Shown piece after piece: positions 1 through 9,706 of a DNA stretch of 64,000 nucleotides. Within the stretch, counting starts at the first letter, position 1; each line of letters begins with the position of its first letter. A program made the position numbers and the translations under genes. Under the pieces are notes generated by a model that worked only from the letters and a program-made list of their open reading frames with translations, was not told where the DNA came from and did not search any database. Origin of the DNA: an uncultured Ectothiorhodospiraceae bacterium. Its GTDB lineage: Bacteria > Pseudomonadota > Gammaproteobacteria > Nitrococcales > Nitrococcaceae. The DNA is taken from positions 62,001-126,000 of the forward strand of contig CAJXNJ010000001.1 of the NCBI GenBank assembly GCA_913057145.1, written 5' to 3'.

Positions 1-274
1 CTGCACGCAGATGCGCGCCGATATCGGCAAAATTCGACTGCAGGATATGACAGCGCGGATCGCCGCCATGCCGGGCTTTTGCCATGGCCACGGCCGTCGG
101 ATCACGATCGACCAGCCAGATACAGGCGCTCTCATCGAGCTCGGAGATCAATGCCATGGCATGACCGCCACGGCCATAGGTGCCATCGACATAAATGCCA
201 CCGGGCCGCGGGGCCAATCCGCGAACGGCCTCCTCCAGCATGACGGGGCGGTGATCCATGGCGGTATCGGTCAT
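1..274 (-). CDS. rsmH: 16S rRNA m4C1402 methyltransferase RsmH, N-terminal part
   Basis: Only the first 91 codons are inside the window; the gene runs off the left edge. The reading frame opens with ATG at 272-274, 8 bases after the mraZ stop. The N-terminus shows the family signature HRPVMLEEAV and then a SAM-binding loop, VDGTYGRGGHA, followed by an acidic-loop VDRD that fits motif II. RsmH methylates N4 of C1402 in 16S rRNA, the same nucleotide that RsmI (present at 1340-2191) methylates on the ribose. Position directly after mraZ is the standard start of the dcw division and cell-wall cluster, so ftsL, ftsI and mur genes are expected further left. Assignment is secure despite truncation. 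Confidence 0.95.
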   Translation of the reverse strand, partial: MTDTAMDHRPVMLEEAVRGLAPRPGGIYVDGTYGRGGHAMALISELDESACIWLVDRDPTAVAMAKARHGGDPRCHILQSNFADIGAHLRA

Positions 275-282
275 GGCTTCCC

Positions 283-735
283 CTACAGTGACAACGATTC
301 AAGATCGCCCGGCAGCTCTTCGGTCTCTGCAGCCTCTGCGAGCCACTCATCCCGACGCTGTGTCCAGGCCGCCTCATCCCAGAGCTCAAACTTGTTGCCC
401 TGACCGATCAGCACACTGTGCTTCTCCAGCCCCGCAAACGCGCGCAAGGGTGCCGGCAACAAAATACGCCCGTTGCCGTCGAGCTGGCATTCGGTGGCGT
501 GACCGATCAACAGCCGCTGCAGGCGCCGGGCCGTGCGATTAAGACTGGGCAGGCGCACGAGCTTCTGCTCGATGTGCTCCCACTCGGGCAGGGGATAGAT
601 CAAAAGGCAGTGATCACGATCCACCGTGACCACCAGATTGCCATCGCACAGCCCGGACAGCCGCTCGCGATAGCGGCTCGGCAGCGCGATCCGGCCTTTC
701 GTATCCAGATTGATGTGGGTGACGCCCCGAAACAT
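283..735 (-). CDS. mraZ: transcriptional regulator MraZ
   Basis: A 150-residue protein with two SpoVT/AbrB-like swapped-hairpin domains, normal length for MraZ. The first starts MFRGVTHINLDTKGRIALP, the second carries the DGNGRILLP repeat near residue 90. MraZ is a ring-forming DNA-binding protein that represses its own dcw operon. I chose the ATG at 733-735; a TTG three bases upstream is also in frame, but AGGGG lies at suitable distance from the ATG. The upstream DNA carries three TGG-type repeats at exact 10-base spacing and a good sigma70 promoter, consistent with autoregulation. rsmH follows after 8 bases and is surely co-transcribed. Confidence 0.96.
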   Translation of the reverse strand: MFRGVTHINLDTKGRIALPSRYRERLSGLCDGNLVVTVDRDHCLLIYPLPEWEHIEQKLVRLPSLNRTARRLQRLLIGHATECQLDGNGRILLPAPLRAFAGLEKHSVLIGQGNKFELWDEAAWTQRRDEWLAEAAETEELPGDLESLSL

Positions 736-761
736 CAATTTTCCCCTGTGCTACCCGTGGA

Positions 762-786
762 AACCATTTTCCACCACTTTTTCCCA
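762..786 (-). promoter_or_regulatory. MraZ box: three TGG repeats at 10-base period
   Basis: Read on the minus strand, TGGGA, TGGTG and TGGTT occur at 782-786, 772-776 and 762-766, each separated by 5 bases. The E. coli MraZ operator is a set of TGGGN repeats with 5-nt spacers, so the spacing matches exactly; only the first repeat is a full TGGG. The repeats lie between the promoter and the mraZ start, as expected for an autorepressor site. Confidence 0.8.
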
Positions 787-797
787 CTTAGGCACAC

Positions 798-826
798 ACT
801 TTAGAGACCAATAGACGCCACGTCAA
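798..826 (-). promoter_or_regulatory. sigma70 promoter of the mraZ-rsmH (dcw) operon
   Basis: Minus-strand TTGACG at 821-826 and TAAAGT at 798-803 are separated by exactly 17 bases. This is the only strong promoter-like pair seen upstream of mraZ, and it sits just upstream of the MraZ repeats so that a bound MraZ ring would block the transcribed start region. Confidence 0.6.
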
Positions 827-971
827 CCCGACTGAATACGAATTTTCTTCGCCATGACAGTAACTTACGGCAACCTGACAAGGATGCCCGAAGCACGAAT
901 ATTTGCTCCGAAAAATCGGTTTTTAAAACATCAAGTTAAGGGAATTGCGCGAGAAAACGCATTAAAAAGAA
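827..971. other. AT-rich intergenic region between mraZ promoter and rnpB
   Basis: About 145 bases, clearly richer in A+T than the flanks. It has a short plus-strand hairpin, CCGA-AAAA-TCGG, at about 908-920, followed by a T run. That could end transcription entering rightward, but no rightward gene precedes it. No open reading frame or RNA gene is supported here; it mainly holds the rnpB 3' flank and mraZ upstream DNA. Confidence 0.4.
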
Positions 972-1327
<356 letters not shown>

Positions 1328-1339
1328 TAGACCATGATA

Positions 1340-2191
1340 TCAGCCCGAGGCCAATTCCGTGGCAATGGGATAGAGGGCATTCACCGACTCTCCGGTCAGG
1401 GTAGCCGCAATCCGGGCCGAAGCCTTGGCACCGAGCCCCTCGGCGCGCAGCATGCGGAGCAGCTCAGTCGACGTGAGCTCAAGGCCGGAACCCGATTTCT
1501 CCCTGCCCGGCCCAAGGACGATCACCAGTTCGCCGCGAACCGCATTCTCATCGGCCTGCAGGCGGGGGATGACATCGGCAAGCGGGCCGGTTGTCACGGC
1601 TTCGAAGCGCTTGGTGAGCTCGCGACAAACGGCTATTTCATGCGCGTCACCCAACACGGCGCGCATGTCATTGAGTGTGGCGTGCAGGCGTCGCCCTGCT
1701 TCAAAAACCACAACCGTATGCGGCATGGCGGACAGAACCGTTAACCGCTCGCGCCGGGCCTTGCTGCGCACCGGCAGAAAGCCCTCGAAGAAAAACCGAT
1801 CCGTGGGCAGACCGGCTACCGACAAAGCCGCGGTAACACTGGATGGACCGGGGATGGCCACGACATCAACGCCTGCCTCCCGCGCCGCCCTGACCAGCCG
1901 ATAACCCGGGTCACTGATCAGGGGCGTCCCGGCATCACTGACCAGAGCGATCGACTCACCGGCAAGCAGGCGGGCCATGAGCATCTCAACACGCCGCTCC
2001 TCGTTATGCTCATGCAGGCTGATCATGGGCGTGCGCACCGAGAGATGGGAGAGCAGCTTTTGTGTCTGCCGGGTGTCCTCTGCGGCGATACAGTCAACAT
2101 CCGCGAGGGTTTCGCGGGCTCTGATCGAGACATCACCCAGGTTGCCGATCGGTGTTGCCACCACATAAAGCCTGCCGGCCGGGTTTGACAC
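1340..2191 (-). CDS. rsmI: 16S rRNA (cytidine(1402)-2'-O)-methyltransferase RsmI
   Basis: A 283-residue SAM-dependent methyltransferase of the tetrapyrrole-methylase (SpoU-unrelated) fold. Clear family motifs: LYVVATPIGNLGD at residues 8-20, CIAAEDTR near 34, LVSDAGTPLISDPG near 82-95 and AIPGPSSVTAALSVAG near 112-127. It methylates the ribose of C1402 of 16S rRNA and acts with RsmH on the same nucleotide. The gene diverges from lpoA, exactly as yraL/yraM do in E. coli. Its 3' end abuts the rnpB promoter region. Length and start are normal for the family. Confidence 0.96.
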   Translation of the reverse strand: MSNPAGRLYVVATPIGNLGDVSIRARETLADVDCIAAEDTRQTQKLLSHLSVRTPMISLHEHNEERRVEMLMARLLAGESIALVSDAGTPLISDPGYRLVRAAREAGVDVVAIPGPSSVTAALSVAGLPTDRFFFEGFLPVRSKARRERLTVLSAMPHTVVVFEAGRRLHATLNDMRAVLGDAHEIAVCRELTKRFEAVTTGPLADVIPRLQADENAVRGELVIVLGPGREKSGSGLELTSTELLRMLRAEGLGAKASARIAATLTGESVNALYPIATELASG

Positions 2192-2271
2192 GTTTGTTCT
2201 CCGGAATCGATACTTCAGGTTCGCCAGAACGGCAGTCTAACCGGTCGCCCCTATTACCGCGAGGAACGCTC

Positions 2272-4121
2272 TTGTCCGCTCTCCGCCCGGCTCTCGCCCT
2301 GCTCGTTGCGCTCGTCATGCTGGCAGGCTGTGCCGGCATGATGCCCGAGCCCGACCGAGCGCTGAGCGAATATGAATCTCCACTGATCGACGATGCCGAG
2401 GCGGCGATTGCCGTGGACGACCTGGTGAGCGCCACCACGCTGTTGCAAATGGCGGCGATGGAAGCGCCTGAGCCTGCATCCACCCAGCTGGCCCTGGAAG
2501 CCGCTGTACTGGCTCTGGCACTCGGCGATGAAATTCATGCCGAAAAACTCCTGCAGGCCAACCGCCGCGGTGGCGATGCACGGGCATCGGCACTGCGGTC
2601 AATGCTCGAGACACAGCTTGCGAGCGATCTCTCTGAGGCAGCGCGCAGCGACCCCCTCGCGCGCCTTGAGGGGCGCTTCAGCCTGCGAATCGCCCCCTGG
2701 CACGCAGAATGGCTTGCACAGGCTTATCTGCAGAGCGGGCAACCGCTGGCGGCTTTTGATGCCTTGTTGATGCCAACGCAGCGCGCCGGCTCCATCGCGA
2801 TCCGCCTGCGCCTGGAGGCACTGCTCTGGCGCTCGCTCATGCAAACGCCCATCGATCAGCTGACAGCGCGCCGTGAATCGCTGATCAACAATCAGGCCGC
2901 CGCCTGGCTGGATCTGGCCCTCGGTGTCAGAGCCAACTGGTTGGATGCGGCTGCAATGCGGATCCATTTATGGCAGTGGCGAGAGCGGAATGCGACATCG
3001 CAACTGTTCGAGCGAATTACGGCCATGCAACGGGCCATGCTCAATCCACCACGCAAAGTGGCAGTATTACTGCCATTAAGCGGTGAGCTGGAGGCCGCCG
3101 GAGAGGCCATTCGCCGCGGTATTCTGGCCGCCCACTACGCAAGCCTTGAGACCACCCGCCCCGAGCTCCGCTTCTTTGATGTGGGCCCCGATGGCATGAA
3201 CGCCGCCGAGGCCTATCAGCAGGCCGTCACCGAGGGTGCGGGACTGGTCATCGGCCCGCTCGCCAAAGCGGCGGTCAACCGACTCTTGAGCACAGGCCCG
3301 ACCGCCGTACCGGTCATCGCGCTCAACCGCGCCGAAGCGGCAACAAACCAGGGTGAGTTCTATCAGTTCGGTCTTGCCCCGGAAGAGGATGCCCGCGCCA
3401 TTGCAGCGCTCGCCATTGAGCGCGGTCATCAAAGACTGCTCACCTTCAGTGCGGCCGACAGCTGGGGCGCGCGGGTTGCCACGGCCTTCACCACGGCGTT
3501 TGAGGAGGCGGGCGGCGAGATCATTGACCGCGGCCGTTTCCCGCTGGCGCAGGAAGATCTGGCCGAACCGATTCGTGCACTGCTTGATCTTGACCGCAGC
3601 GATGCCCGCAGCGAGCGCCTGCGGCAAATTACCGGCGAGCGGTTTCGGCATGAACCCCGGCGTCGCCAGGATATTGATGGCATCTTCATCGGTGCTTTTG
3701 AGGACAGTGCGCGGCTCATCGTCCCGCAGCTGCGCTTCCATCGCGCCTTTGAACTGCCGGTTTTCGCCACCGCGCAGAGCTATCCGAATTTTGAAAGCGA
3801 GGTAGCCAATGACGACCTCGCCGGAATGTGGATGCCGCGACTACCCTGGTTGCTGAATGAACCAAGCGACCCGCTCGACCGGGACGCGGCACAGCAACTG
3901 GCCAATGCATTGCCGTCATTTCGGCCCGGGCCGTTAACGGCACTCGGCATCGACAGTTATCGCCTCCTGTATGGCATCGAAGCGTTGGCGCAGAACCCGG
4001 CCTTGCAGAAAAGCGGCGCCACCGGCCGTTTGAGTGTCGATGGCGATGGCCGGATACAACGTCAGCTGCCTGTGGTGCAGGTCACCACTCGGGGGCTGCG
4101 GCGGACGAATAATTGGCTGCC

Positions 4122-4125
<4 letters not shown>
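2272..4125 (+). CDS. lpoA: penicillin-binding protein activator LpoA (outer-membrane lipoprotein)
   Basis: LpoA is an outer-membrane lipoprotein that reaches through the periplasm and stimulates the transpeptidase of PBP1A. I place the start at TTG 2272: GAGG sits 7 bases upstream, and the resulting 617-residue protein begins with a clean lipoprotein signal peptide ending LAGC (lipidated Cys20). A longer in-frame reading from 2152 would bury this signal and overlap rsmI. The N-terminal half is helical and TPR-like; the C-terminal half (from about residue 260, KVAVLLPLSGELEAAGEAIRRG) is a periplasmic-binding-protein-like domain with a VIGPLAKAAV strand. Stop overlaps yraN by 3 bases. Slightly shorter than E. 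coli LpoA (678). Confidence 0.93.
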
Positions 4126-5089
<964 letters not shown>

Positions 5090-5098
5090 CCGCCAGGC

Positions 5099-5488
5099 CT
5101 ACTTCACAACCCGCAGACCGGGACGTCCCTGATCCTGACCGGGGCCGTCATCATCCGGCGTCGGTGGCTCGCCCTCGCCGTCTTCACTGCCGAACAACAT
5201 GCCCCGCCCGTTCTCGCGGGCATAAATCGCAAGCACTTCGGCCATTGGCACGTGGACATGCCGCGCCTGACCGGCGAAGCGTGCATCAAAGGCCACCGCT
5301 TCGTTGCCAAGGTCGAGCCCGCGCACGGCCGTTGGCGAGACATTCAGCACCAGCCGGCCTTCTTCGGCATATTCGAGCGGCGCCTGGATATCATCCGCCT
5401 CAGCGTTGACCAGAAGATGCGGTGTGAGGCCATTATCGACAATCCAGTCGTACAGCCCCCGCAGCAGATACGGACGGCTGGGCGTCAT
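5099..5488 (-). CDS. sspB: ClpXP specificity-enhancing factor SspB
   Basis: A 129-residue adaptor that binds ssrA-tagged proteins and delivers them to ClpXP. The folded domain (residues 1-95) starts TPSRPYLLRGLYDWIVDNGLTPHLLV and includes LVLNVSPTAV and the FDARFAGQ strand. After it comes an acidic flexible linker and the C-terminal tail GLRVVK, which resembles the conserved ClpX-docking peptide LRVVK. Both functional parts are therefore intact. The start ATG overlaps the sspA stop by 4 bases, so it is the second gene of a coupled sspAB pair downstream of petABC. Confidence 0.96.
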   Translation of the reverse strand: MTPSRPYLLRGLYDWIVDNGLTPHLLVNAEADDIQAPLEYAEEGRLVLNVSPTAVRGLDLGNEAVAFDARFAGQARHVHVPMAEVLAIYARENGRGMLFGSEDGEGEPPTPDDDGPGQDQGRPGLRVVK

Positions 5489-6126
5489 GAGGAAGGACGC
5501 ATACCCTGTTCGGCGTCGGTGAGGCTGGCCTGGAACGGCTCCCGTTCGAAAAGGCGTTCAGCATAGCTTGCGATGGCTTCTGCTTCGGCGGGTAACTCGA
5601 CGCCATAGTGATCGAGTCGCCAGAGCAATGGTGCCAGTGCGCAGTCCATCATCGTAATCTCATCACTGAGAAAATACGGTGTACCGGCGGCAAAAACATC
5701 CGCGCTCGCCGCAAGGCTTTCGGCAAGCTCGCGCCTGACCGCGGCCCGACGCCGCTTGTCCTGGCGCTCGAGCTGCGAGAGCAGGGCGTACCAATCACGC
5801 TCTATGCGGGAGATCACCAGCTTGGCCTTGGCCCTTGAGACCGGATCAATCGGCATCAGTGGCGGATGAGGGAAACGCTCATCGAGATATTCACAGATCA
5901 CGCGGGCGTCATAGAGCGCGAGGTCTCGATCGACCAGCGTAGGAGTCTCGGCGTAAGGATTGAGGTCGGCCAGGTCTTCGGGCTGCGCGCCCTCCGGGTC
6001 TACCTCGACCACTTCAACATTGATGCCCTTTTCAGCCAGCACCAACCGCACCCGATGACTCTCGAGTGCGATGGGATCGCTGTAGAGACCGATGGTCGAG
6101 CGCTGACTCAACAGAACGCTGGCCAT
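5485..6126 (-). CDS. sspA: stringent starvation protein A (GST-like, RNA polymerase-associated)
   Basis: A 213-residue protein with a thioredoxin-like N-terminal domain (LYSDPIALESHRVRLVLAEKGI, then NPYAETPTLVDRDLALYDARVICEYLDERFPHP) and an all-helical C-terminal domain, the glutathione-S-transferase layout. SspA lacks GST activity and in enterobacteria binds RNA polymerase during stationary phase and stress. The usual PHPPL-type surface motif is present near residues 85-90, which in E. coli is needed for function. Starts 23 bases downstream of petC in the widespread petABC-sspAB arrangement. Confidence 0.95.
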   Translation of the reverse strand: MASVLLSQRSTIGLYSDPIALESHRVRLVLAEKGINVEVVEVDPEGAQPEDLADLNPYAETPTLVDRDLALYDARVICEYLDERFPHPPLMPIDPVSRAKAKLVISRIERDWYALLSQLERQDKRRRAAVRRELAESLAASADVFAAGTPYFLSDEITMMDCALAPLLWRLDHYGVELPAEAEAIASYAERLFEREPFQASLTDAEQGMRPSS

Positions 6127-6149
6127 TCCCAGATCATCCGCTTGCCGGC

Positions 6150-6884
6150 TCAGTGGACATCCCTCCAGTACTCCCGCTTCATGAAGTAAGCGAGGATGGT
6201 GAACACCAGCAGAAAGCCGATCACCCAGACACCGAGTTCCTGACGCTTGGCCCGGACGGGCTCGGCCATGAAGGCCATGAAGTTGGTGATATCTTTTGTC
6301 GCCTGCTGATACTCAGCCTCGGTCATCGCGCCCTGCTGGCCCTCCGGGACCACAATCTCCGCGACTTTCAGCGCATCACCAGAGCCTTCGTAAACCGGCT
6401 GAGGAACACCCTGGAGCTGCCAGAGCACATGCGGCATTGAGGCATTCTGCAACAGCGTGTTGTTCCAGCCGATCGAGGCGTCCGGGTCGACGTAGAAGCT
6501 GTTGAGATAGGTATATACCCAGTCCGCGCCCCGGGAGCGTGCCGTCAACGACAGATCCGGGGCTGCTGCACCGAACCAGGCCGAGGCATCCTCGGAGCGC
6601 ATGGCGGCGGTCATGACATCACCCGCCTGATAGCCGCTGTCCCAGATGAGGTTTTCCTCAATGAGCTCCATGGAGACGCCGAGTTCTTCCGGCAGTGCGT
6701 TCCAGCGAACGAATTTTGCCGAGTGGCAACCCATGCAGTTGTTGGCGAACAGCTGGGCGCCACGCTGCAGCGAGGCCTCGTCACTGACATCAACCTCGGC
6801 ATCCATGAGATTGGCATAGCCACCAGCGGCAATGGCCGATCCCGACACCAGCGTGGCGAGCAGCATCAATAAAAACTTTCTCAT
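6150..6884 (-). CDS. petC: cytochrome c1, ubiquinol-cytochrome c reductase
   Basis: The 244-residue c-type cytochrome of the bc1 complex, which passes electrons from the Rieske protein to soluble cytochrome c. A signal peptide (residues 1-20, ending SAIAA) is followed by the haem-binding motif CMGCH at 50-54, the distal-ligand region SMPHVLW near residue 170 and a C-terminal membrane anchor (LGVWVIGFLLVFTILAYF) facing the periplasm. The ATG at 6884 overlaps the petB stop by one base (TGATG); a longer frame running into petB lacks a plausible signal peptide. Third gene of petABC. Confidence 0.97.
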   Translation of the reverse strand: MRKFLLMLLATLVSGSAIAAGGYANLMDAEVDVSDEASLQRGAQLFANNCMGCHSAKFVRWNALPEELGVSMELIEENLIWDSGYQAGDVMTAAMRSEDASAWFGAAAPDLSLTARSRGADWVYTYLNSFYVDPDASIGWNNTLLQNASMPHVLWQLQGVPQPVYEGSGDALKVAEIVVPEGQQGAMTEAEYQQATKDITNFMAFMAEPVRAKRQELGVWVIGFLLVFTILAYFMKREYWRDVH

Positions 6885-8140
6885 CACTCCGTCACCCTCT
6901 CCGGAACCGGCTTGGTCTTCTCGAACCCGAACGCGGTATAGACGAACAGGAAGGCGAAGAAACCGAAGTACACGACGGTGAAGATCTGCGCCCACAGCGT
7001 TACCGTCAGCCCGAAATAAACCTCCGACGGTGCGCGCAGACCGAGGTAGCTCAGCACCACAAAGGCAAAGGCGAACAGCGCCAGGTTGATTTTGTGGCCA
7101 AGGCCGCGATAGCGGATCGAGCGGACCTTGCCACGATCGATCCAGGGCAGCAGGAACAGCAGGAATATCGCTGCCCCCATCGCCAGCACGCCACCAAACT
7201 TATCCGGCACCGCACGCAGCACGGAGTAGAACGCCGTGAAATACCAGACCGGCGCGATGTGCTCAGGCGTCTGCAGCGGGTTGGCCGGCTCGAAGTTGGG
7301 CTTCTCCAGGAACAGGCCGCCCATCTCCGGGGCAAAGAACACCACCGCGGCGAAGAAGATCAGGAACACACCCAGGCCGAAGGTATCCTTGACCGTGTAG
7401 TAGGGATGGAAGGGGATGCCGTCTTTCGGCTTGCCGTCCTTGCCCTTGACCTTCTTGATATCAACACCGTCCGGGTTGTTGGAGCCGACCTCATGCAGCG
7501 CCAGGATGTGGAAGACCACCAGGCCGACCAGGGCCAGCGGCAGGGCCACCACATGCAGGGCGAAGAAGCGGTTCAGCGTCACACCCGAGATGTTGTAGTC
7601 ACCACGAATCCACAATGCCAGGTCTTCGCCGACAAATGGAATCGCGCCGAATAGCGAGATGATCACCTGCGCGCCCCAGTAGGACATCTGACCCCAGGGC
7701 AGGAGATAACCCATGAAGGCCTCTGCCATGAGCAGCAGGTAGATGATCATGCCGAAAATCCAGATCAGCTCACGCGGCTTCTGATAGGAGCCGTAGAGCA
7801 TGGCCCGGAACATGTGCAGATAGACCACCACGAAGAAGGCCGAGGCCCCGGTGGAGTGCATGTAGCGAATCAGCCAACCCCACTCAACATCCCGCATGAT
7901 GTATTCAACCGAAGCAAAAGCGCCTTCGGCCGAGGGGTTGTAGTTCATGGTCAGCCAGATGCCGGTGAGCAACTGATTGACCAGCACAATCAGTGCCAAC
8001 GAACCAAAGTAATACCAGAAATTGAAGTTTTTCGGCGCGTAATACTCACCGACGTGCTCGTTCCACATCTTGGTGAGCGGGAAGCGGGCGTCAATCCAGC
8101 CCAGCATGCCACCCTGCGCCTTGGTTGTTGCATCACTCAT
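6884..8140 (-). CDS. petB: cytochrome b, ubiquinol-cytochrome c reductase
   Basis: A 418-residue integral membrane subunit with about eight transmembrane helices that carries haems bL and bH and both quinone sites. Visible features are the RYMHSTGASAFFVVVYLHMFR and RFFALHVVALPLALVGLVVFHILALHEVGSNNP histidine helices that hold the haems, the GYLLPWGQMSYWGAQVI helix and the Qo-site loop. The Qo motif reads PVWY (near residue 295), not the PEWY of mitochondria. The basic insert KKVKGKDGKPKDGIPFHPYYTVKD is typical of proteobacterial forms. It overlaps petA and petC by single bases. Confidence 0.98.
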   Translation of the reverse strand: MSDATTKAQGGMLGWIDARFPLTKMWNEHVGEYYAPKNFNFWYYFGSLALIVLVNQLLTGIWLTMNYNPSAEGAFASVEYIMRDVEWGWLIRYMHSTGASAFFVVVYLHMFRAMLYGSYQKPRELIWIFGMIIYLLLMAEAFMGYLLPWGQMSYWGAQVIISLFGAIPFVGEDLALWIRGDYNISGVTLNRFFALHVVALPLALVGLVVFHILALHEVGSNNPDGVDIKKVKGKDGKPKDGIPFHPYYTVKDTFGLGVFLIFFAAVVFFAPEMGGLFLEKPNFEPANPLQTPEHIAPVWYFTAFYSVLRAVPDKFGGVLAMGAAIFLLFLLPWIDRGKVRSIRYRGLGHKINLALFAFAFVVLSYLGLRAPSEVYFGLTVTLWAQIFTVVYFGFFAFLFVYTAFGFEKTKPVPERVTE

Positions 8141-8730
8141 CAGGCTGCCTCCTGATCCTCTCCAACCACAATCAGGCCGTTGTCAGCCATGCGGTATGGG
8201 GGTACGACAAGGTTGGTCGGAGCCGGCACTCCCGCATAAACACGGCCGGCCATGTCAAACTTGGAACCGTGACAGGGACAGAAAAATCCGCCCTGCCAAT
8301 CGGCATCCAGCGATCCTGCCTGTGGCATGAACGACGGAATGCAACCGAGATGCGTACAGATCGGTACGAGCACCAGGAATTCCGGATCGATGGAGCGGTG
8401 CGGGTTCTGTGCGTAGGCCGGTTGCTGCGAGGCAACCGCGGAATCCGGATCCCGCAATTGATCACTGACGGACTCCAGCGCCTCGACGGCTGCTTCAGAG
8501 CGTCGGATGACCCAGACGGGTTGGCCACGCCAGGTGATGTTGACCTTCTGCCCCGGTTGGAGCGTGCTGGTATCGACTTCGACTGGAGCACCGGCGGCAC
8601 GAGTGGTCGCGCTCGGGTTCCAATAGGCTAGAAAGGGTACTGCCGTGTAGGCCGCACCAACACCGCCGACAACAGAGACCGCGCCGGTTAGAAAACGGCG
8701 TCGACTCTTGTTAGCGCCTTCCTGGGACAT
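8140..8730 (-). CDS. petA: Rieske iron-sulfur subunit, ubiquinol-cytochrome c reductase
   Basis: A 196-residue [2Fe-2S] protein that takes the first electron from ubiquinol at the Qo site. It starts with a twin-arginine-type signal anchor (RRRFL at 10-14, then a hydrophobic helix to about residue 35) that is normally not cleaved. The cluster ligands are in CTHLGC (C125, H127, with disulfide C130) and CPCHGS (C151, C153, H154). Folding before export fits the Tat signal. First gene of petABC; its start lies 176 bases from the nif3-like gene stop, and that gap is the likely promoter site. Confidence 0.98.
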   Translation of the reverse strand: MSQEGANKSRRRFLTGAVSVVGGVGAAYTAVPFLAYWNPSATTRAAGAPVEVDTSTLQPGQKVNITWRGQPVWVIRRSEAAVEALESVSDQLRDPDSAVASQQPAYAQNPHRSIDPEFLVLVPICTHLGCIPSFMPQAGSLDADWQGGFFCPCHGSKFDMAGRVYAGVPAPTNLVVPPYRMADNGLIVVGEDQEAA

Positions 8731-8906
8731 CTGGATTCCCCTACATGGGTAACGGACTCAAGGCGGACCGTCGTTTATTACAATTCTAAGGCGGCCGCCC
8801 ACCTGCGGGCGCTAGAATCCAACATTCGGCCTATTTCGTCAAGGCAGAAAGCCCGTCAAACGGCCTTCTCACGCACCCGAAACTTGCTTTCAATCAAGGG
8901 TTAAGC
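8731..8906. other. intergenic region upstream of petABC
   Basis: These 176 bases separate the nif3-like gene from petA, both leftward. A weak inverted repeat (CGCCC-ACCTGC-GGGCG) at about 8793-8808 and minus-strand TTGACG near 8836-8841 could belong to a terminator and a promoter, but no well-spaced -10 box was found. No reading frame of interest. Confidence 0.3.
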
Positions 8907-9665
8907 TCATGCCGGGTTCGGATCATCAATAAAGACATGCTCAATACCGAAATGTTCCGATAAATGCTCGCCAAGGGCCTGAACACCGCCGCGTTCGGTG
9001 GCATGGTGACCGGCGGCCAGATAATGCAGACCGAGCTCGCGGGCCTCGTGCGTCGTCTGCTCTGAAATCTCGCCACTGAAATAAGCATCCACTTCCAGTG
9101 CCGCGGCCTCGGCAATGAAACGCTGACCACCTCCGCTACACCAGGCGATCCGCTGCACCGGCCTGTCACTCCCCTCGACCACCAGCGGTTCCCGGCCCAG
9201 CCGATCGGCAAGACGGTCGCGCAGTTCGTTGATACTGAGCGGCTGCGGCAGGCTGCCCGACCAGAGCAGCCCCTGGACGCCACCCGCGGCCACCGGTGCT
9301 TCCGGCGCAATATCCAGACAGGCGGCCAGTTGCGCGTTGTTGCCCCACTGTGGATGGACATCAAGCGGCAGATGCCAGGCAAAGAGATTCATGTCATGGG
9401 TAATCAGCAGACGAATGCGCTCGGCTTTCATTCCGGTAATCGCTGCCGGCTCGCCCTTCCAGAAAAAACCATGATGCACCAGAACGGCGTCGGCCTCGGC
9501 CTTGATCGCCGCCTGCAGAAAACGCTGGGAAGCGGTGACCCCGGTGACCAGACGCCTGATCGGCGAACGCCCCTCGACCTGAAGCCCGTTAGGGCAGTAA
9601 TCCGGCATTGACCCCGGGTCAAGGCACTGCTTGAGGTAAGCGTTCAGTTCCTGACGGTGTACCAT
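8907..9665 (-). CDS. Nif3-like dinuclear metal centre protein (YbgI/DUF34 family)
   Basis: A 252-residue protein of the Nif3/YbgI family, hexameric proteins with a two-metal site. Metal ligands are visible: VHHGFFWKG near residues 62-70, THDMNLFAWHLPLDVHP near 88-104 and GHHATERGGVQALGEHL near 218-234. Database names such as 'GTP cyclohydrolase 1 type 2' come from one study and are not settled; the biological role is unclear. The gene diverges from degS with only 41 bases between the start codons, so the two promoters must overlap or lie in that gap. Confidence 0.93.
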   Translation of the reverse strand: MVHRQELNAYLKQCLDPGSMPDYCPNGLQVEGRSPIRRLVTGVTASQRFLQAAIKAEADAVLVHHGFFWKGEPAAITGMKAERIRLLITHDMNLFAWHLPLDVHPQWGNNAQLAACLDIAPEAPVAAGGVQGLLWSGSLPQPLSINELRDRLADRLGREPLVVEGSDRPVQRIAWCSGGGQRFIAEAAALEVDAYFSGEISEQTTHEARELGLHYLAAGHHATERGGVQALGEHLSEHFGIEHVFIDDPNPA

Positions 9666-9706
9666 GAGGCGCTCAACCTTAAAAAAATCAAAAAAGAGTA
9701 TAAGAG

